From: Candidatus Saccharibacteria bacterium oral taxon 488
GTDB lineage: Bacteria; Patescibacteriota; Saccharimonadia; Saccharimonadales; Saccharimonadaceae
Assembly (NCBI GenBank): GCA_010202115.1
Contig: CP047917.1
Span: 62,001-126,000, forward strand
Reading direction: 5' to 3'
Length of the DNA stretch: 64,000 nucleotides
The notes under the pieces are model-generated. The model was not told the DNA's origin. It made no database searches and worked only from the letters and a program-made list of their open reading frames with translations. Positions 1 through 7,876 of this stretch are shown piece by piece; the first letter of the stretch is position 1; each line of letters starts with the position of its first letter. The position numbers and the translations under genes are program-made.

Positions 1-62
1 TTTGATCGGAGCAGCGAGCGAGCTTTTTGCTGGATGTAGCGACGGAGGAGTTGTGCTGTGAT

Positions 63-704
63 ATGACTGGCGTAATTGGTAGCGGCGCGTCCAACCCGCT
101 TGACCAGTTGGCGATGGGTGAGTTGCGGGCAGTGAACACATTTTTTTCAGAGGAACTCTTGAAACGACTACCGCCGTCGGTCGACAGGCAAAAATTTATC
201 TGCTCAAGGCCATGGTTGTCGTTTGATGCTATTGATGCGGTACAATCTCATGAACATAAGCCCCGAAATCGTATATTACAATTCTTGACGCTACCTTCAA
301 TACCAGGGCGCATGTTGTTGATTCAGCAGTACAATGCTGCCCGACAAGCGGGGTCGGGCGACATTGAAGCAGCAAGTGAAGAGCTGTCAGAATTATCAGG
401 GATATATCTTGATGTTGATTCGCGAAATGGCCTGAAAGAAGTTGATGAGTTGTGCCGTCGGCTAATATCGGCGGGAAAATATGACGAAGCAATTGATTTG
501 GCGACTATGGCGGACGAGAGCTTGGTTCCAGACGACAAATCGAAAAATAAGCTATTTTTGCCAGATGTCATGCGAAAAATTGCCAAACAGAAGGGCGACA
601 AGAGACTTGCCCAAGAAGCCATTGCACTATATGAGGCGAAACCGCCAAATAGCCTGCGCAACGGCAAGCTTGCTGCAGCCAGAAAACTTTTAAATAATTT
701 GTAA
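63..704 (+). CDS. Hypothetical protein, 213 aa
   Basis: Family not recognised. The frame is open from a stop at 3-5. The first ATG is at 63, with a GGAGGAG stretch at about 43-49. In-frame TTG codons at 27 and 51 are alternative starts, so the N-terminus is uncertain. The protein is soluble and mostly helical in appearance, with no signal peptide or membrane segment. Its last third is charged and Ala/Leu/Asp-rich, reminiscent of helical-repeat proteins, but no consensus TPR is clear. It ends 46 bases before mscL, which has its own -10 (TACAAT). Whether something upstream outside the window shares its transcript cannot be seen. Confidence 0.6.
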   Translation: MTGVIGSGASNPLDQLAMGELRAVNTFFSEELLKRLPPSVDRQKFICSRPWLSFDAIDAVQSHEHKPRNRILQFLTLPSIPGRMLLIQQYNAARQAGSGDIEAASEELSELSGIYLDVDSRNGLKEVDELCRRLISAGKYDEAIDLATMADESLVPDDKSKNKLFLPDVMRKIAKQKGDKRLAQEAIALYEAKPPNSLRNGKLAAARKLLNNL

Positions 705-714
705 AGTTTTATGC

Positions 715-720
715 TACAAT
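715..720 (+). promoter_or_regulatory. mscL -10 element
   Basis: TACAAT lies 30 bases upstream of the mscL start, leaving a short leader that carries an AAAGGAG Shine-Dalgarno at 739-745. No good -35 is visible at the right distance, so the call rests on the -10 alone. Confidence 0.45.
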
Positions 721-750
721 CAAGACACCACTTAACATAAAGGAGTTTTT

Positions 751-1185
751 ATGGCAGAGAAAAAAGTAGCCAAAAAGGCGACTACTAAACAGACGACTGC
801 TAAGAAATCAATTGTGAAAAAACCAAGTGTGGCGGCACTGAAAGAAAAAGCGGCAGCAGTCAAGGGCCATGGCGGCGGTTTTATGACATTTATCCGTGAG
901 CAGGGCGTGGTTGGCTTGGCTGTCGGTCTGGCGATCGGTACAGCGGCTGGCGATACCGTGAAAAAGTTGGTGACAGCGTTTATCGACCCGCTGGTGCAGT
1001 TGATTGTCGGCTCGCAGGAAGGTCTGCAAGCGGCATCATTCTCTGTTGAAATTGCCGGTCGTAAGGGTGAGTTTCTGTACGGCGCGTTTGTTAGCTCGCT
1101 CATCACTTTGTTAGCGGTGGCCTTTGTGGTGTATGCGATTATTCACTTCTTGAAGCTGGATAAATTAGACAAGAAAAAAGACTAA
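751..1185 (+). CDS. mscL: Large-conductance mechanosensitive channel, MscL family
   Basis: Inner-membrane tension-gated channel that vents osmolytes on hypo-osmotic shock. After about 40 residues, the sequence follows the MscL pattern: FIREQGVVGLAVGLAIGTA (first membrane helix with the small Gly/Ala constriction face), a conserved segment ending DPLVQLIVG, a periplasmic loop, a second helix near residues 108-133 and a Lys/Asp-rich cytoplasmic tail. At 144 aa it is close to family length, but it carries a strongly basic N-terminal extension (residues 1-40, rich in Lys, Ala and Thr) not found in ordinary MscL. The start is supported by an AAAGGAG Shine-Dalgarno. It is followed directly by an intrinsic terminator, so it is probably monocistronic. 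Confidence 0.88.
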   Translation: MAEKKVAKKATTKQTTAKKSIVKKPSVAALKEKAAAVKGHGGGFMTFIREQGVVGLAVGLAIGTAAGDTVKKLVTAFIDPLVQLIVGSQEGLQAASFSVEIAGRKGEFLYGAFVSSLITLLAVAFVVYAIIHFLKLDKLDKKKD

Positions 1186-1202
1186 TTGGGCCTTAAAAAC
1201 AG

Positions 1203-1231
1203 ATCCGCCGGATAAATGACGGCGGATTTTT
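1203..1231 (+). terminator. Intrinsic terminator after mscL
   Basis: Perfect 8-bp stem ATCCGCCG/CGGCGGAT (1203-1210 with 1220-1227), 9-base loop, then a T run to 1231. Confidence 0.85.
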
Positions 1232-1297
1232 ATATGAAACGGTTTATGCTAGAACAAGGCGTACCGCTCCTAGCGCGAGAGTATGGTGCTTAGTGGG

Positions 1298-2002
1298 CTA
1301 GGAAATTAGCGTGCCGACCGTCTCGCCGCGAGCGGCCCGGGCGATGTTGCCGTCGGTGAGCAGGTCGCAGATGATGACCGGTTTGTTCTCCTCGGCGGCC
1401 AGTCCAATGGCGGCCTTGTCCATAACAGTGATGTCAGGATTGGTGAGGATTTGGTCGTAGTTAAGATGGTCAAATTTAACGGCGTCAGGGAATTTAGCTG
1501 GGTCTTTGTCGTATACACCGTCGACTTTCGTCGTTTTGATCACAACGTCGCACTGCATCTCGAGGGCGAGGTTGAGAGCGGCGGTGTCGGTAGTCAGGAA
1601 GGGCCGGCCAGTGCCGCAGGCAACGATGACGATGCGGCCCTTCTTGATATGACTAAGGGCGCGGCGGAAGGTGTATTGGTCGATGAATTGATTAATCTCG
1701 ACGGTGGACAGGGCGCGGGTCGGTAGGGCAGCGTCGTTGAACACATCGGCCAGAGCGATGGCGTTCATTAGGGTGGAGAGCATACCGATGTTATGGGCCG
1801 AGACGGGCTGGATACCGTGGCCAATGATTTGGTTGCCGCGGACGTAATTGCCGCCGCCGACCATGATGACGACTTCGGCGCCGCTGCTCAAGGCCGGTTT
1901 GATTTGTTCGGCGATCCAACGAGCCCGCTTAGGATCGAAGCCGCTGGCAAACTCGCCCTGGAGCTGCTCGCCGGATAATTTGAGAAGGATACGTTTTGCC
2001 AT
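1298..2002 (-). CDS. pyrH: UMP kinase
   Basis: Phosphorylates UMP to UDP with ATP in pyrimidine nucleotide synthesis (cytoplasmic hexamer, amino-acid-kinase fold). The N-terminus reads MAKRILLKLSGEQLQG, the family's ATP-phosphate-binding start. GGGNYVRG, the TDTAALNLALEM segment, KTTKVDGVYDKDP and a C-terminal nucleotide-binding part follow. At 234 aa it has normal length. The frame stays open further upstream, but the ATG at 2002 is chosen because it matches the family N-terminus and has TACACT exactly 6 nt upstream, the leaderless pattern seen across this chromosome. It is divergent from orn with 43 bp between starts. Confidence 0.95.
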   Translation of the reverse strand: MAKRILLKLSGEQLQGEFASGFDPKRARWIAEQIKPALSSGAEVVIMVGGGNYVRGNQIIGHGIQPVSAHNIGMLSTLMNAIALADVFNDAALPTRALSTVEINQFIDQYTFRRALSHIKKGRIVIVACGTGRPFLTTDTAALNLALEMQCDVVIKTTKVDGVYDKDPAKFPDAVKFDHLNYDQILTNPDITVMDKAAIGLAAEENKPVIICDLLTDGNIARAARGETVGTLIS

Positions 2003-2008
2003 AACTTT

Positions 2009-2039
2009 AGTGTAGCATGCTGCAAGGAAGTGGTAAAAT
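2009..2039. promoter_or_regulatory. Divergent leaderless promoters, pyrH / orn
   Basis: Minus-strand TACACT (2009-2014) sits 6 nt from the pyrH ATG. Plus-strand TAAAAT (2034-2039) sits 6 nt from the orn ATG. Neither gene has a convincing Shine-Dalgarno. The 43-bp gap forces the two polymerase footprints to overlap, so mutual interference is likely (inference). Confidence 0.6.
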
Positions 2040-2045
2040 AGAAAC

Positions 2046-2600
2046 ATGAAAGCGAAATTCAAGCCGCAACGAATTTTATGGTTGGACATGGAAATGACCG
2101 GGCTAGATCCGGTGGAGGATTTTCCGATTGAGGTGGCGATGATTGTGACCGACTGGGGGTTTACGGAAATTGCTCATTTTGAGGGTGCAGCGCACTGGTG
2201 TAGCAAGAAAATGCAAGCACGATTTGATAAGAATAAATCATTTTGGTATGGCGATGGTGCGGCTGCGCGAGAGCAGTTGATGGCGCAAAACAAAGCCACC
2301 AAGACAACCAAGGCGCAGCTCGAGCGCGATATCTTAGCATTTTTGGATGAGCATTTTGATGACACGCCGATTTTATTGGCGGGCAATTCAATTCATCAAG
2401 ATCGGCGCTTTATCGACCATTGGTTCAAGAAATTTTCAAAACGCCTCCACTACCGGATGTTGGACGTCAGTGCCTGGAAAGTGGTGTTTGAGGGGAAATA
2501 TAGCAAAAAATTTGCCAAGCCAGAGGATCATCGGGCGCTGGAGGATATCCGCGGCAGTATTCAAGAATTACAATATTATTTGAAGAAGGTGAAAAGCTAG
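2046..2600 (+). CDS. orn: Oligoribonuclease (DEDDh 3'-5' exonuclease)
   Basis: Degrades 2-5 nt RNA oligonucleotides to mononucleotides, finishing mRNA turnover. The first exonuclease motif is WLDMEMTGLDP (catalytic Asp and Glu). A second motif, GNSIHQDRRFI, carries the next Asp, and HRALEDI near the C-terminus supplies the His and last Asp of a DEDDh site. Length of 184 aa is typical of Orn. The ATG at 2046 has TAAAAT 6 nt upstream and no Shine-Dalgarno. Divergent from pyrH. Confidence 0.93.
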   Translation: MKAKFKPQRILWLDMEMTGLDPVEDFPIEVAMIVTDWGFTEIAHFEGAAHWCSKKMQARFDKNKSFWYGDGAAAREQLMAQNKATKTTKAQLERDILAFLDEHFDDTPILLAGNSIHQDRRFIDHWFKKFSKRLHYRMLDVSAWKVVFEGKYSKKFAKPEDHRALEDIRGSIQELQYYLKKVKS

Positions 2601-2686
2601 GTTTACCAGCCAGCACCTTCACGGCTGCTGAGTTATTTGACGAGAGTGTACTTATCTGATAATCTCCTGACAAAAGGAGTTGGAAA

Positions 2687-3400
2687 GTGCGTGCAGTGAG
2701 TTCTGAGTTACAGCAATATATGACCGGGCTAACGAATGAGATTTCGCGCGGTCATTTTGATGAGGCTGTGCAACTTGGTGAGAAAGCGCTGGCAACGGAG
2801 GAGTTGCATGGCGAGGGTAACGAGCCGCTGCTAGGGGAGGTGTATCGCAATATGGCCGCCGCGAGCGATCGCTTGGGTCAAACTGACGCGGCGCTCAACT
2901 ATATTGATCAGGCATATGATATTCACGATACAGCGGTCGATGAGAATTCTGGAGTTGAGACGCTACGCGAGCGGTCGGCCACGGCATCGTATGTTGGTGT
3001 GTTTGCTTTAAGGGCGTATCTGTTAGCGGAGGGTCGGGATGAAGCGTTGGCAGACAAGGCGCGGCTCATGACGCGGCAGGCCGAGCAGGACATGGCAAAA
3101 GTAAACCAGCTTTCTAAAGAAGAGGACGCTGACCAGTACGAGATAAATATGGCATCCCGCTGGGGTATGATTGAAAGTCTAGTGGGCGATAAGCAGCGAG
3201 GCTTGGCGCTGGCGGGCCGGGCAATCCGGTTGGCCTGGCAATCAGAGCGGGATCAACAAAAGGGCTTGACTGGGCGAGATGTTCTCAGGGCGCGAACACG
3301 AGCGGCGCTTCGCGGTATGGCGGCCGTGGCGGTAAATGCTACGAGCCGATTTGGCGCGACGCGGGGTATGGCTGAGAAAATTGCTCTTAAGACATTGTGA
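2687..3400 (+). CDS. TPR-like helical-repeat protein, 237 aa
   Basis: Predicted soluble protein of antiparallel helices. Residues about 10-100 contain TPR-like stretches (GHFDEAVQLGEKALA, then a unit with LGQTDAALNYIDQAYDIH), suggesting a protein-interaction scaffold with unknown partner. The GTG start at 2687 is supported by AAAAGGAG at 2672-2679. A plausible promoter (TTGACG near 2637, GATAAT near 2658) precedes it, with a 15-bp spacer that is shorter than ideal. The next gene has its own -10. No signal peptide. Function not assignable. Confidence 0.7.
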   Translation: MRAVSSELQQYMTGLTNEISRGHFDEAVQLGEKALATEELHGEGNEPLLGEVYRNMAAASDRLGQTDAALNYIDQAYDIHDTAVDENSGVETLRERSATASYVGVFALRAYLLAEGRDEALADKARLMTRQAEQDMAKVNQLSKEEDADQYEINMASRWGMIESLVGDKQRGLALAGRAIRLAWQSERDQQKGLTGRDVLRARTRAALRGMAAVAVNATSRFGATRGMAEKIALKTL

Positions 3401-3409
3401 TTGTATAAT
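3381..3409 (+). promoter_or_regulatory. Leaderless promoter of the MmcQ/YjbR-like gene
   Basis: TTGCTC (3381-3386), 17-bp spacer, TATAAT (3404-3409), then 6 nt to the ATG at 3416. Transcription would start at about the first base of the codon. It lies inside the end of the upstream gene. Confidence 0.65.
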
Positions 3410-3415
3410 TAGGTT

Positions 3416-3751
3416 ATGACCCATAAACAATTTGAAGAATTTATCCTGAGTTTGCCCGGTGTGTGGCTGGACTATCCGTTTGGTGATGATGTTGCGGTGT
3501 ATAAGTTTGGCAAGAGTAATAACGGCGCGGGGAAGATGGTGGCACTAGTGACGGAGGGCTCGAAGCCGCTCAGGGTTAGTCTGAAGTGTGATCCATTGTT
3601 GGCTGAGAATTTGCGGGAAAAATACGAGACGGTGCTGCCGGGGTATCATCTGAATAAGAAGCATTGGAATACGATTATCTGCTCGGGGCAACTGAGCGAT
3701 GAAGAAATTTTTGATTTGGTGCGGCTAAGTTATCAGCTGGTGGCGGAGTGA
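3416..3751 (+). CDS. MmcQ/YjbR family protein
   Basis: Small (111 aa) single-domain protein of the MmcQ/YjbR family, which has a CyaY-like fold and is often annotated as DNA-binding. Typical family features are an early PGVWLDYPFGDDVAVYKFG stretch, a middle LRVSLKCDP segment, GYHLNKKHWNTI and a C-terminal helix that starts SDEEIFDLVRLSYQ. Its biochemical role is unsettled in the family. It is transcribed from its own leaderless promoter and is convergent with the membrane-protein gene ending at 3823. Confidence 0.85.
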   Translation: MTHKQFEEFILSLPGVWLDYPFGDDVAVYKFGKSNNGAGKMVALVTEGSKPLRVSLKCDPLLAENLREKYETVLPGYHLNKKHWNTIICSGQLSDEEIFDLVRLSYQLVAE

Positions 3752-3822
3752 GTAAAACAGCGTAAACTGAGTGCCGGGAGAAGTGGTGCTGCTCCGACCG
3801 ACTTGTGCCGCGTCGTGCGCGG

Positions 3823-4443
3823 TTATGACTTGTCCGAATCACCGGTGATCGCCATGAGCTGTTTGCGCACGTTGGTGAGGTCGGAAATGGTTTTTTCGAG
3901 AAAGTCAATTGTGCTTTTGCTGCGCGAGCCCTCTTTGATACGATTCATCATCAACAGCGTGTCGGCCAGTTCGGTATTCATGGTGTAGGCATAGGTGTTG
4001 TCGAGGTCGGCGTTGAGATAGGCCTCCTCAAATTTTTCCTCGAGTTTTGTCGGTGGGTCGAGTGCGGTGATGTTTTTGAGGTCTTTTTTGACGTCGATGT
4101 TCTGGGCGGCGGCTGGTGTTTCGATGGACTTATTGGCAGTGGTGAGTACGGCCGTGAGCGAGCTATTGGCGTCTTGGAGTTGGCTGGATTTGAGGCGGGA
4201 AGTAAATTTCTCGGAGACAGTTTGGAGTTTTTGTAGACGAGCGATGAGGTTATTTAATGAAGGGCCGCGGGAGGCATTTTGGGCGGCGTTGATGATGAAT
4301 ACCAGGCCGAGTAGTCCGACGATACCGAGAACGAGCAAGATAATCTTTGATTTTTTATCAAAGCCTTGCGGCGCTGGTGGTGCAGAAATCTGATTAAGAT
4401 AATCAATACCGGTTGGCACGTCATAGTCATTGTGTGGCTGCAT
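3823..4443 (-). CDS. Membrane-anchored protein, 206 aa, unknown function
   Basis: A short Pro/Asp/Gln-containing cytoplasmic head (residues 1-30) is followed by one strong membrane segment (KIILLVLGIVGLLGLVFII, about 33-52) and then a largely helical, Ser/Leu/Lys-rich extracytoplasmic domain of about 150 residues. No recognised domain. The frame is open upstream to 4503, but the ATG at 4443 has TTTAAT 6 nt upstream and gives a sensible N-terminus. Divergent from dnaG, with 54 bp between starts. Confidence 0.75.
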   Translation of the reverse strand: MQPHNDYDVPTGIDYLNQISAPPAPQGFDKKSKIILLVLGIVGLLGLVFIINAAQNASRGPSLNNLIARLQKLQTVSEKFTSRLKSSQLQDANSSLTAVLTTANKSIETPAAAQNIDVKKDLKNITALDPPTKLEEKFEEAYLNADLDNTYAYTMNTELADTLLMMNRIKEGSRSKSTIDFLEKTISDLTNVRKQLMAITGDSDKS

Positions 4444-4449
4444 ATACCC

Positions 4450-4490
4450 ATTAAAGCATAAACAACAACAGAGGTAAAGAGTGATATAAT
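4450..4490. promoter_or_regulatory. Divergent leaderless promoters, membrane protein / dnaG
   Basis: Minus-strand TTTAAT (4450-4455) is 6 nt from the ATG at 4443. Plus-strand TATAAT (4485-4490) is 7 nt from the dnaG ATG. No Shine-Dalgarno precedes either gene. Confidence 0.6.
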
Positions 4491-4497
4491 AAAAACC

Positions 4498-6231
4498 ATG
4501 CATGATGCCAAGGAAGAAGTGCGGGCGCGGCTAAATATTGAGGACGTGATCGGTGAATATGTTCAGCTGAAGCGGGCGGGTCGTAATCTGAAGGGGCTGA
4601 GTCCATTCACTGATGAGCGGACGCCAAGTTTTATGGTCAGTCCGGAAAAACAGATTTGGCATGATTTTTCTTCGGGCAAGGGCGGCGATATTTTTACATT
4701 CGTGATGCTGGTGGAGGGAATGGATTTTCGCCAGGCGCTGGAGCATTTGGCGCGCAAGGCGGGCGTAGATTTAAGTTTATTTTCTGGCGGCGATGGGAGA
4801 ACCGCCAAGCGGCGGGTCCGGGCTAGGGAAGCGCTGAAATTGGCCGCGAATTTTTATCAGCAAAATTTGGTGAAAAATTCGGTGGCGCTGGAATATGCAG
4901 TGAAAAAACGGCGGCTGAATCGGCAGACGATCGGTGATTTTTTCATCGGCTATGCGCCAGATCAGGGCGATGCGCTGACGAAAGCGCTGGAGAGGCGGGG
5001 ATTTTTGCGCCGGGAGCTGGCTGACGCGGGGCTGGTGAATCGGTTTGGCGGCGACCTATTTCGGGGGCGGATGATGGTGGCTTTGAGCGATAGCAGCGGC
5101 GAGGTGGTCGGCTTTACGGGGCGAATTATTCGTGATGATCCGCGTGCGCCAAAGTATCTGAATACGCCGCAGACACTGCTATTTGATAAATCGCGCCATA
5201 TTTTTGGGCTGTATCAGGCGAAAGAGGCGATTCGTAAAAGCGACACGGCGGTGATCGTCGAGGGGAATTTGGACGTGGTTAGCAGCCACCAAGCCGGCGT
5301 CAAAAATGTGGTGGCGACGGCAGGAACGGCGATGACCCTGCAGCATTTGAAGGCGCTGAGCCGGCTGGCGGGGCGGATTCGTTTGGCGTTTGATGGCGAC
5401 CGGGCGGGCGTCAGTGCAACCGAGCGGGCGATCAATTTGGCGCAGGAAATTGGCGTGGAACTAGAGGTGGTGAGTCTGCCGGATGGTGTGAAAGATCCGG
5501 ATGAATTGATCCAAAAGGATGCGGCGTTATGGAAAGCGGCGGTTGAGCGGGCACAGCCAGCCGTCGATTGGGTGATCGCTCGGCACGCCGAAATGGAAGA
5601 TTTGGCGACGGCCGAGGGCAAACGGCGATTTTCGACAACTGCATTAAGAATTGTGCGCAGCTTGAAAGACCCGGTGGAACAAGAGCATTATTTGGCGGTG
5701 ATTTCTAAAGAAACTAGCGCTAGCCTCGCGGCCTTGCGGGCAAAGCTGGGCGTTGATGGATCAACGCCGCCCGCTCAGCTTAAAAAACCAAAGATTGAAA
5801 AGGCGACTCCGAGTAAACCTCGTGACGAATTAGCGGACATCATCGTCGGTCTGGCGCTTAGTCAGCCGTCGACGCGGCGCTGGGTCGGGGCACTTGAGGT
5901 GGCAAGCTTGGACGAGCCAGCTCGAGCAGTGGTGACGGCGCTGCAGGCTGAGCCGCTACTTGACATAGAAAAATTACCCCGTCCCTTGCAAAAATTTGAG
6001 CAGTATGTGAAAATAGTACAGTTAAAAAGTGAACGCCGCTACATGGACTGGGAGCCAGAAGCTCTGGACAGTGAAATGGCGCGTTTGGTAAAGCAATTGA
6101 TACGTAAACACCGCGACACAAAAAAACAACAATTATTAGAAGATTTGCGTGAGGCTGAGGAGCTCAGCGATGAGGCGCGGGCGCGCATCTTGCGGCAGCA
6201 GCTGAACGCACTGATTAAGGAGAATGCGTGA
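4498..6231 (+). CDS. dnaG: DNA primase DnaG with a cysteine-less zinc-ribbon region
   Basis: Synthesises RNA primers at the replication fork. The N-terminal CHC2-type domain keeps its frame ([13 protein letters not shown], then [10 protein letters not shown]), but the four zinc ligands Cys-His-Cys-Cys appear as Ser35, Thr38, Asp56 and Ser59. The catalytic core is intact: TOPRIM has [10 protein letters not shown] (near residue 251) and LAFDGDRAG (near 299). The C-terminal helicase-interaction region is shorter and more diverged. Length of 577 aa is normal. The start has TATAAT 7 nt upstream. The stop overlaps the rpoD GTG (GTGA), so the two genes are co-transcribed and translationally coupled, echoing the dnaG-rpoD part of the macromolecular synthesis operon. 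Confidence 0.95.
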   Translation: MHDAKEEVRARLNIEDVIGEYVQLKRAGRNLKGLSPFTDERTPSFMVSPEKQIWHDFSSGKGGDIFTFVMLVEGMDFRQALEHLARKAGVDLSLFSGGDGRTAKRRVRAREALKLAANFYQQNLVKNSVALEYAVKKRRLNRQTIGDFFIGYAPDQGDALTKALERRGFLRRELADAGLVNRFGGDLFRGRMMVALSDSSGEVVGFTGRIIRDDPRAPKYLNTPQTLLFDKSRHIFGLYQAKEAIRKSDTAVIVEGNLDVVSSHQAGVKNVVATAGTAMTLQHLKALSRLAGRIRLAFDGDRAGVSATERAINLAQEIGVELEVVSLPDGVKDPDELIQKDAALWKAAVERAQPAVDWVIARHAEMEDLATAEGKRRFSTTALRIVRSLKDPVEQEHYLAVISKETSASLAALRAKLGVDGSTPPAQLKKPKIEKATPSKPRDELADIIVGLALSQPSTRRWVGALEVASLDEPARAVVTALQAEPLLDIEKLPRPLQKFEQYVKIVQLKSERRYMDWEPEALDSEMARLVKQLIRKHRDTKKQQLLEDLREAEELSDEARARILRQQLNALIKENA

Positions 6232-7193
6232 ACAACGACCAGCAATACACCCCGACCAATGACGATCCACTCGAGCCAGATTTGACGGCGGTACATGATG
6301 ACGAGGAGATAGAAGATCTAGAGGCGTTGAGCGCTGGTCAGTATCTGGATGACATTTCGGACGATTCGGTGCGGCTGTATCTGCGTGAGATTGGTAAAAT
6401 CCCGCTGTTAAGTTCGGATGAGGAAATGGAGCTGGCGCGGCGGATCATCGAGGGTGACAAAAAGGCCAAGGACAAGATGGCTGAGGCGAACATGCGTTTG
6501 GTGGTGTCAATTGCCAAGCGGTACTCGGGCCGTGGGTTAGATTTTCTGGACTTGATCCAGGAGGGTAATACTGGTCTACTCAGGGCCGTGGAGAAATTCG
6601 ATCCGGACAAGGGCTTTAAGTTTTCGACCTACGCGACGTGGTGGATTCGCCAGGCGATTACCCGGGCGATCGCTGATCAGGCGCGGACGATTCGCATCCC
6701 CGTGCATATGATCGAGACGATTAACAAGCTGGTGCGGACGCAGCGACGGCTTACCCAGGAGCTAAACCGCGAGCCGACAATGGAAGAACTGTCCAAGGAG
6801 ATGGACATGGAGCCGGAAAAAATTGAGTATATCAACAAAATTCGGCAAGAGACGTCGAGTTTGGATGCTGGCATCGGGCGTGATGGTGACGAGGAAGATT
6901 CGGTGCTGGGTGATTTTATCGAGGATGAAGATACGATTTCGCCAGAAGAATCAGCGACCAATCAGCTGCTGAAAGAAAAGGTCGCCGAGGTGCTGTCGAG
7001 CCTGTCTGATCGCGAGCAAAAAATTGTGCGCATGCGGTTCGGGCTGGACAATGGCGGCAAAAGCCATACGCTTGAGGAAGTCGGCCAGCAATTTGCTGTG
7101 ACGCGCGAACGAATTCGCCAGATTGAAGCGAAGGCTTTGGCGAAGCTACGGAAGCACAAAGACGCTAAAAAGTTATATGAGTATTTGAGCTAG
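6228..7193 (+). CDS. rpoD: Primary RNA polymerase sigma factor (sigma-70)
   Basis: Directs RNA polymerase to housekeeping promoters. Region 1.2 ([16 protein letters not shown]), region 2 ([45 protein letters not shown]), region 3 and region 4 with the HTH ending [18 protein letters not shown] are all present. At 321 aa it lacks the long region 1.1 and the non-conserved insert of larger RpoD proteins, leaving an acidic leader of about 45 residues. The GTG start overlaps the dnaG stop and has AAGGAG just upstream. The -10 and -35 sequences seen through the window (TATAAT, TTGACA) match what such a sigma factor should read. Confidence 0.96.
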   Translation: MNNDQQYTPTNDDPLEPDLTAVHDDEEIEDLEALSAGQYLDDISDDSVRLYLREIGKIPLLSSDEEMELARRIIEGDKKAKDKMAEANMRLVVSIAKRYSGRGLDFLDLIQEGNTGLLRAVEKFDPDKGFKFSTYATWWIRQAITRAIADQARTIRIPVHMIETINKLVRTQRRLTQELNREPTMEELSKEMDMEPEKIEYINKIRQETSSLDAGIGRDGDEEDSVLGDFIEDEDTISPEESATNQLLKEKVAEVLSSLSDREQKIVRMRFGLDNGGKSHTLEEVGQQFAVTRERIRQIEAKALAKLRKHKDAKKLYEYLS

Positions 7194-7210
7194 ATTGACG
7201 GGCGATAATA

Positions 7211-7240
7211 AAAAGGCCAGGCGGATATGTCTGGCCTTTT
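7211..7240. terminator. Bidirectional terminator between rpoD and the convergent kinase gene
   Basis: Perfect 10-bp stem AAAAGGCCAG/CTGGCCTTTT with a 10-base loop. The A and T tracts at the stem ends serve both directions. Confidence 0.85.
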
Positions 7241-7254
7241 TGATGCGTTGTGAC

Positions 7255-7842
7255 TCAGCACTGCTCAGGCGCCTTACAAAAATGTTCGTGGTGAGTGACG
7301 GCTTCTAACTGCGCGTATAGCTCGTCCAGTCCGTGGTCGTTCATCACAAAATAATCGGCGATGGCAATTGGTCCGCCTTTTTCCAGGTTTTCAATTTCCG
7401 ACCAATCGCGTTGGTCAACTTCGCGTGGTTGCATCGGTCGCTCAGGGCGTTTGGCCATACGTTGATAACGCAGGTGTTTTGGCGTGACAACGGCGATGAC
7501 GGACATTTGGCCAGGGAATTCGTGCTTGAGAATTTTATATTCACTCCAGGTATACAAGCCGTCCAGGACGATCAGTTTTTGGCCAGCGTCAATCAAGTCA
7601 TGCGCGGATTTAACGACGCGCTTGACCACGAAATCTTTGCCTTCGCGTCGGCGAATTTCCTCGCGGAATTTTTGCTGATTGTCCCACGTTGGTTCAATGC
7701 CAGCTTCTTCCATGGCCTTGTAGATGATGCCGCCAAAATAGATTTTCGGAATACCCTTTTTGGTGAAATATTCGACCGCCGAACTTTTGCCGCTACCAGC
7801 CAGACCGACGAGGGCGATAATGTTTGCATGTGGTTGTGTCAT
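7255..7842 (-). CDS. P-loop nucleotide/nucleoside kinase, CoaE / UPF0200-like
   Basis: 195-aa P-loop kinase with Walker A GLAGSGKS (residues 13-20), a mid-protein LIVLDGLYTWSEYKIL strand, a lid region rich in Arg (RMAKRPERP, REVDQRDWSEIENLEKGG) and a C-terminal IADYFVMNDHGLDEL segment. The arrangement resembles dephospho-CoA kinase and the archaeal UPF0200 family more than adenylate kinase. The substrate cannot be assigned from sequence. The start has TATACT 6 nt upstream. It is divergent from polA through a 22-bp palindromic promoter and converges on rpoD. Confidence 0.75.
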   Translation of the reverse strand: MTQPHANIIALVGLAGSGKSSAVEYFTKKGIPKIYFGGIIYKAMEEAGIEPTWDNQQKFREEIRRREGKDFVVKRVVKSAHDLIDAGQKLIVLDGLYTWSEYKILKHEFPGQMSVIAVVTPKHLRYQRMAKRPERPMQPREVDQRDWSEIENLEKGGPIAIADYFVMNDHGLDELYAQLEAVTHHEHFCKAPEQC

Positions 7843-7848
7843 GTTGTT

Positions 7849-7870
7849 AGTATAGCAAATTTGCTATACT
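7849..7870. promoter_or_regulatory. 22-bp perfect palindrome carrying both divergent -10 boxes
   Basis: The half-site AGTATAGCAAA (7849-7859) is followed by its exact reverse complement (7860-7870). Each arm ends in TATACT reading outward. Both starts (7842 minus, 7877 plus) lie 6 nt from their hexamer. The whole divergent control region is only 34 bp long. Confidence 0.75.
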
Positions 7871-7876
7871 GAGTAT

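Noticed and set aside
6226-6231. UGA recoded as glycine (as in SR1/Gracilibacteria)
   Set aside because: TGA ends many genes here in operon-overlap contexts (dnaG/rpoD, pilM/pilN, pilO), so the standard bacterial code applies.
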